NCBI GenBank assembly: GCA_021014945.1
Contig: MU266771.1
Span: 1 to 15,565, forward strand
Direction of reading: 5' to 3'
DNA length: 15,565 nt
Source of the DNA: Leucogyrophana mollusca
Taxonomy: Eukaryota > Basidiomycota > Agaricomycetes > Boletales
The notes below the pieces were generated by a model. The model ran no database searches and was not told where the DNA came from. It worked only from the letters and a program-made list of their open reading frames with translations. Made by a program: the position numbers and the translations under genes. Positions 15,531 through 15,565 of the stretch are shown here, piece after piece. Numbering within the stretch: the first letter of the stretch is position 1; every line of letters starts with the position of its first letter.

Positions 15531-15565
15531 TCTCCACTCGCTCAATTCGTCTTATCGCACCACAC

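Noticed and set aside
1..15565. tRNA or rRNA genes
   Set aside because: I saw no cloverleaf with A and B boxes and no rRNA core sequences; the many hairpins lack tRNA arm spacing.

Overview
The window reads as repeat-rich nuclear DNA from an agaricomycete-type basidiomycete. The evidence is short introns (45-58 bp, GT...AG, with CTAAC or CTGAT branch-like motifs), a chromodomain Ty3/gypsy retrotransposon, basidiomycete-style LTR and LINE debris, and two host-type spliced genes. It is not bacterial: there are no operons or Shine-Dalgarno sites, and most long open frames are retroelement fragments or shadows.

Layout. 1-~3012: 3' half of a chromovirus pol (RNase H, integrase, chromodomain) on +, broken by frameshifts and by a ~0.67 kb insert carrying a 60-bp tandem array; a run of perfect hairpins and a purine tract follow. 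~3013-3704: candidate 3' LTR and intergenic DNA. 3705-4239 (-): an apparently intact three-exon gene for a 142-aa protein. 4240-4684: shared divergent promoter with a TATA box for each side. 4685-6127 (+): an eight-exon gene, probably of the DUF6698 family, whose frame is preserved through all seven introns but which carries three premature stops. 6128-6785: intergenic. ~6786-9907 (-): second gypsy element, with only its 5' LTR, gag and the start of pol. 9908-10434 (-): gag-like start and LTR of a third family, cut by the second element. 10435-12411: mixed debris, with a 54-bp array, a small spliced minus-strand gene, a gypsy RNase H fragment, a 33-bp array and a LINE RT/RNase H fragment. 12440-12844: inverted copy of the second element's LTR, interrupted at 12845 by a 215-bp LTR that is followed by a purine tract and a gag-like ORF (13168-14616, -). 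14706-15530+: broken, spliced host-type gene fragment.

Two window-wide patterns stand out. First, the retroelement segments are saturated with short perfect inverted repeats (arms 7-13 bp, loops 0-8 nt), far more than the neighbouring host genes. In 1-2970 I counted 27, including a near-continuous string from 2601 to 2966. I know of no description of this and consider it the most interesting signal. Second, essentially all in-frame premature stops are TGA (one TAA), as expected if CGA and CAA codons decayed by C-to-T change.
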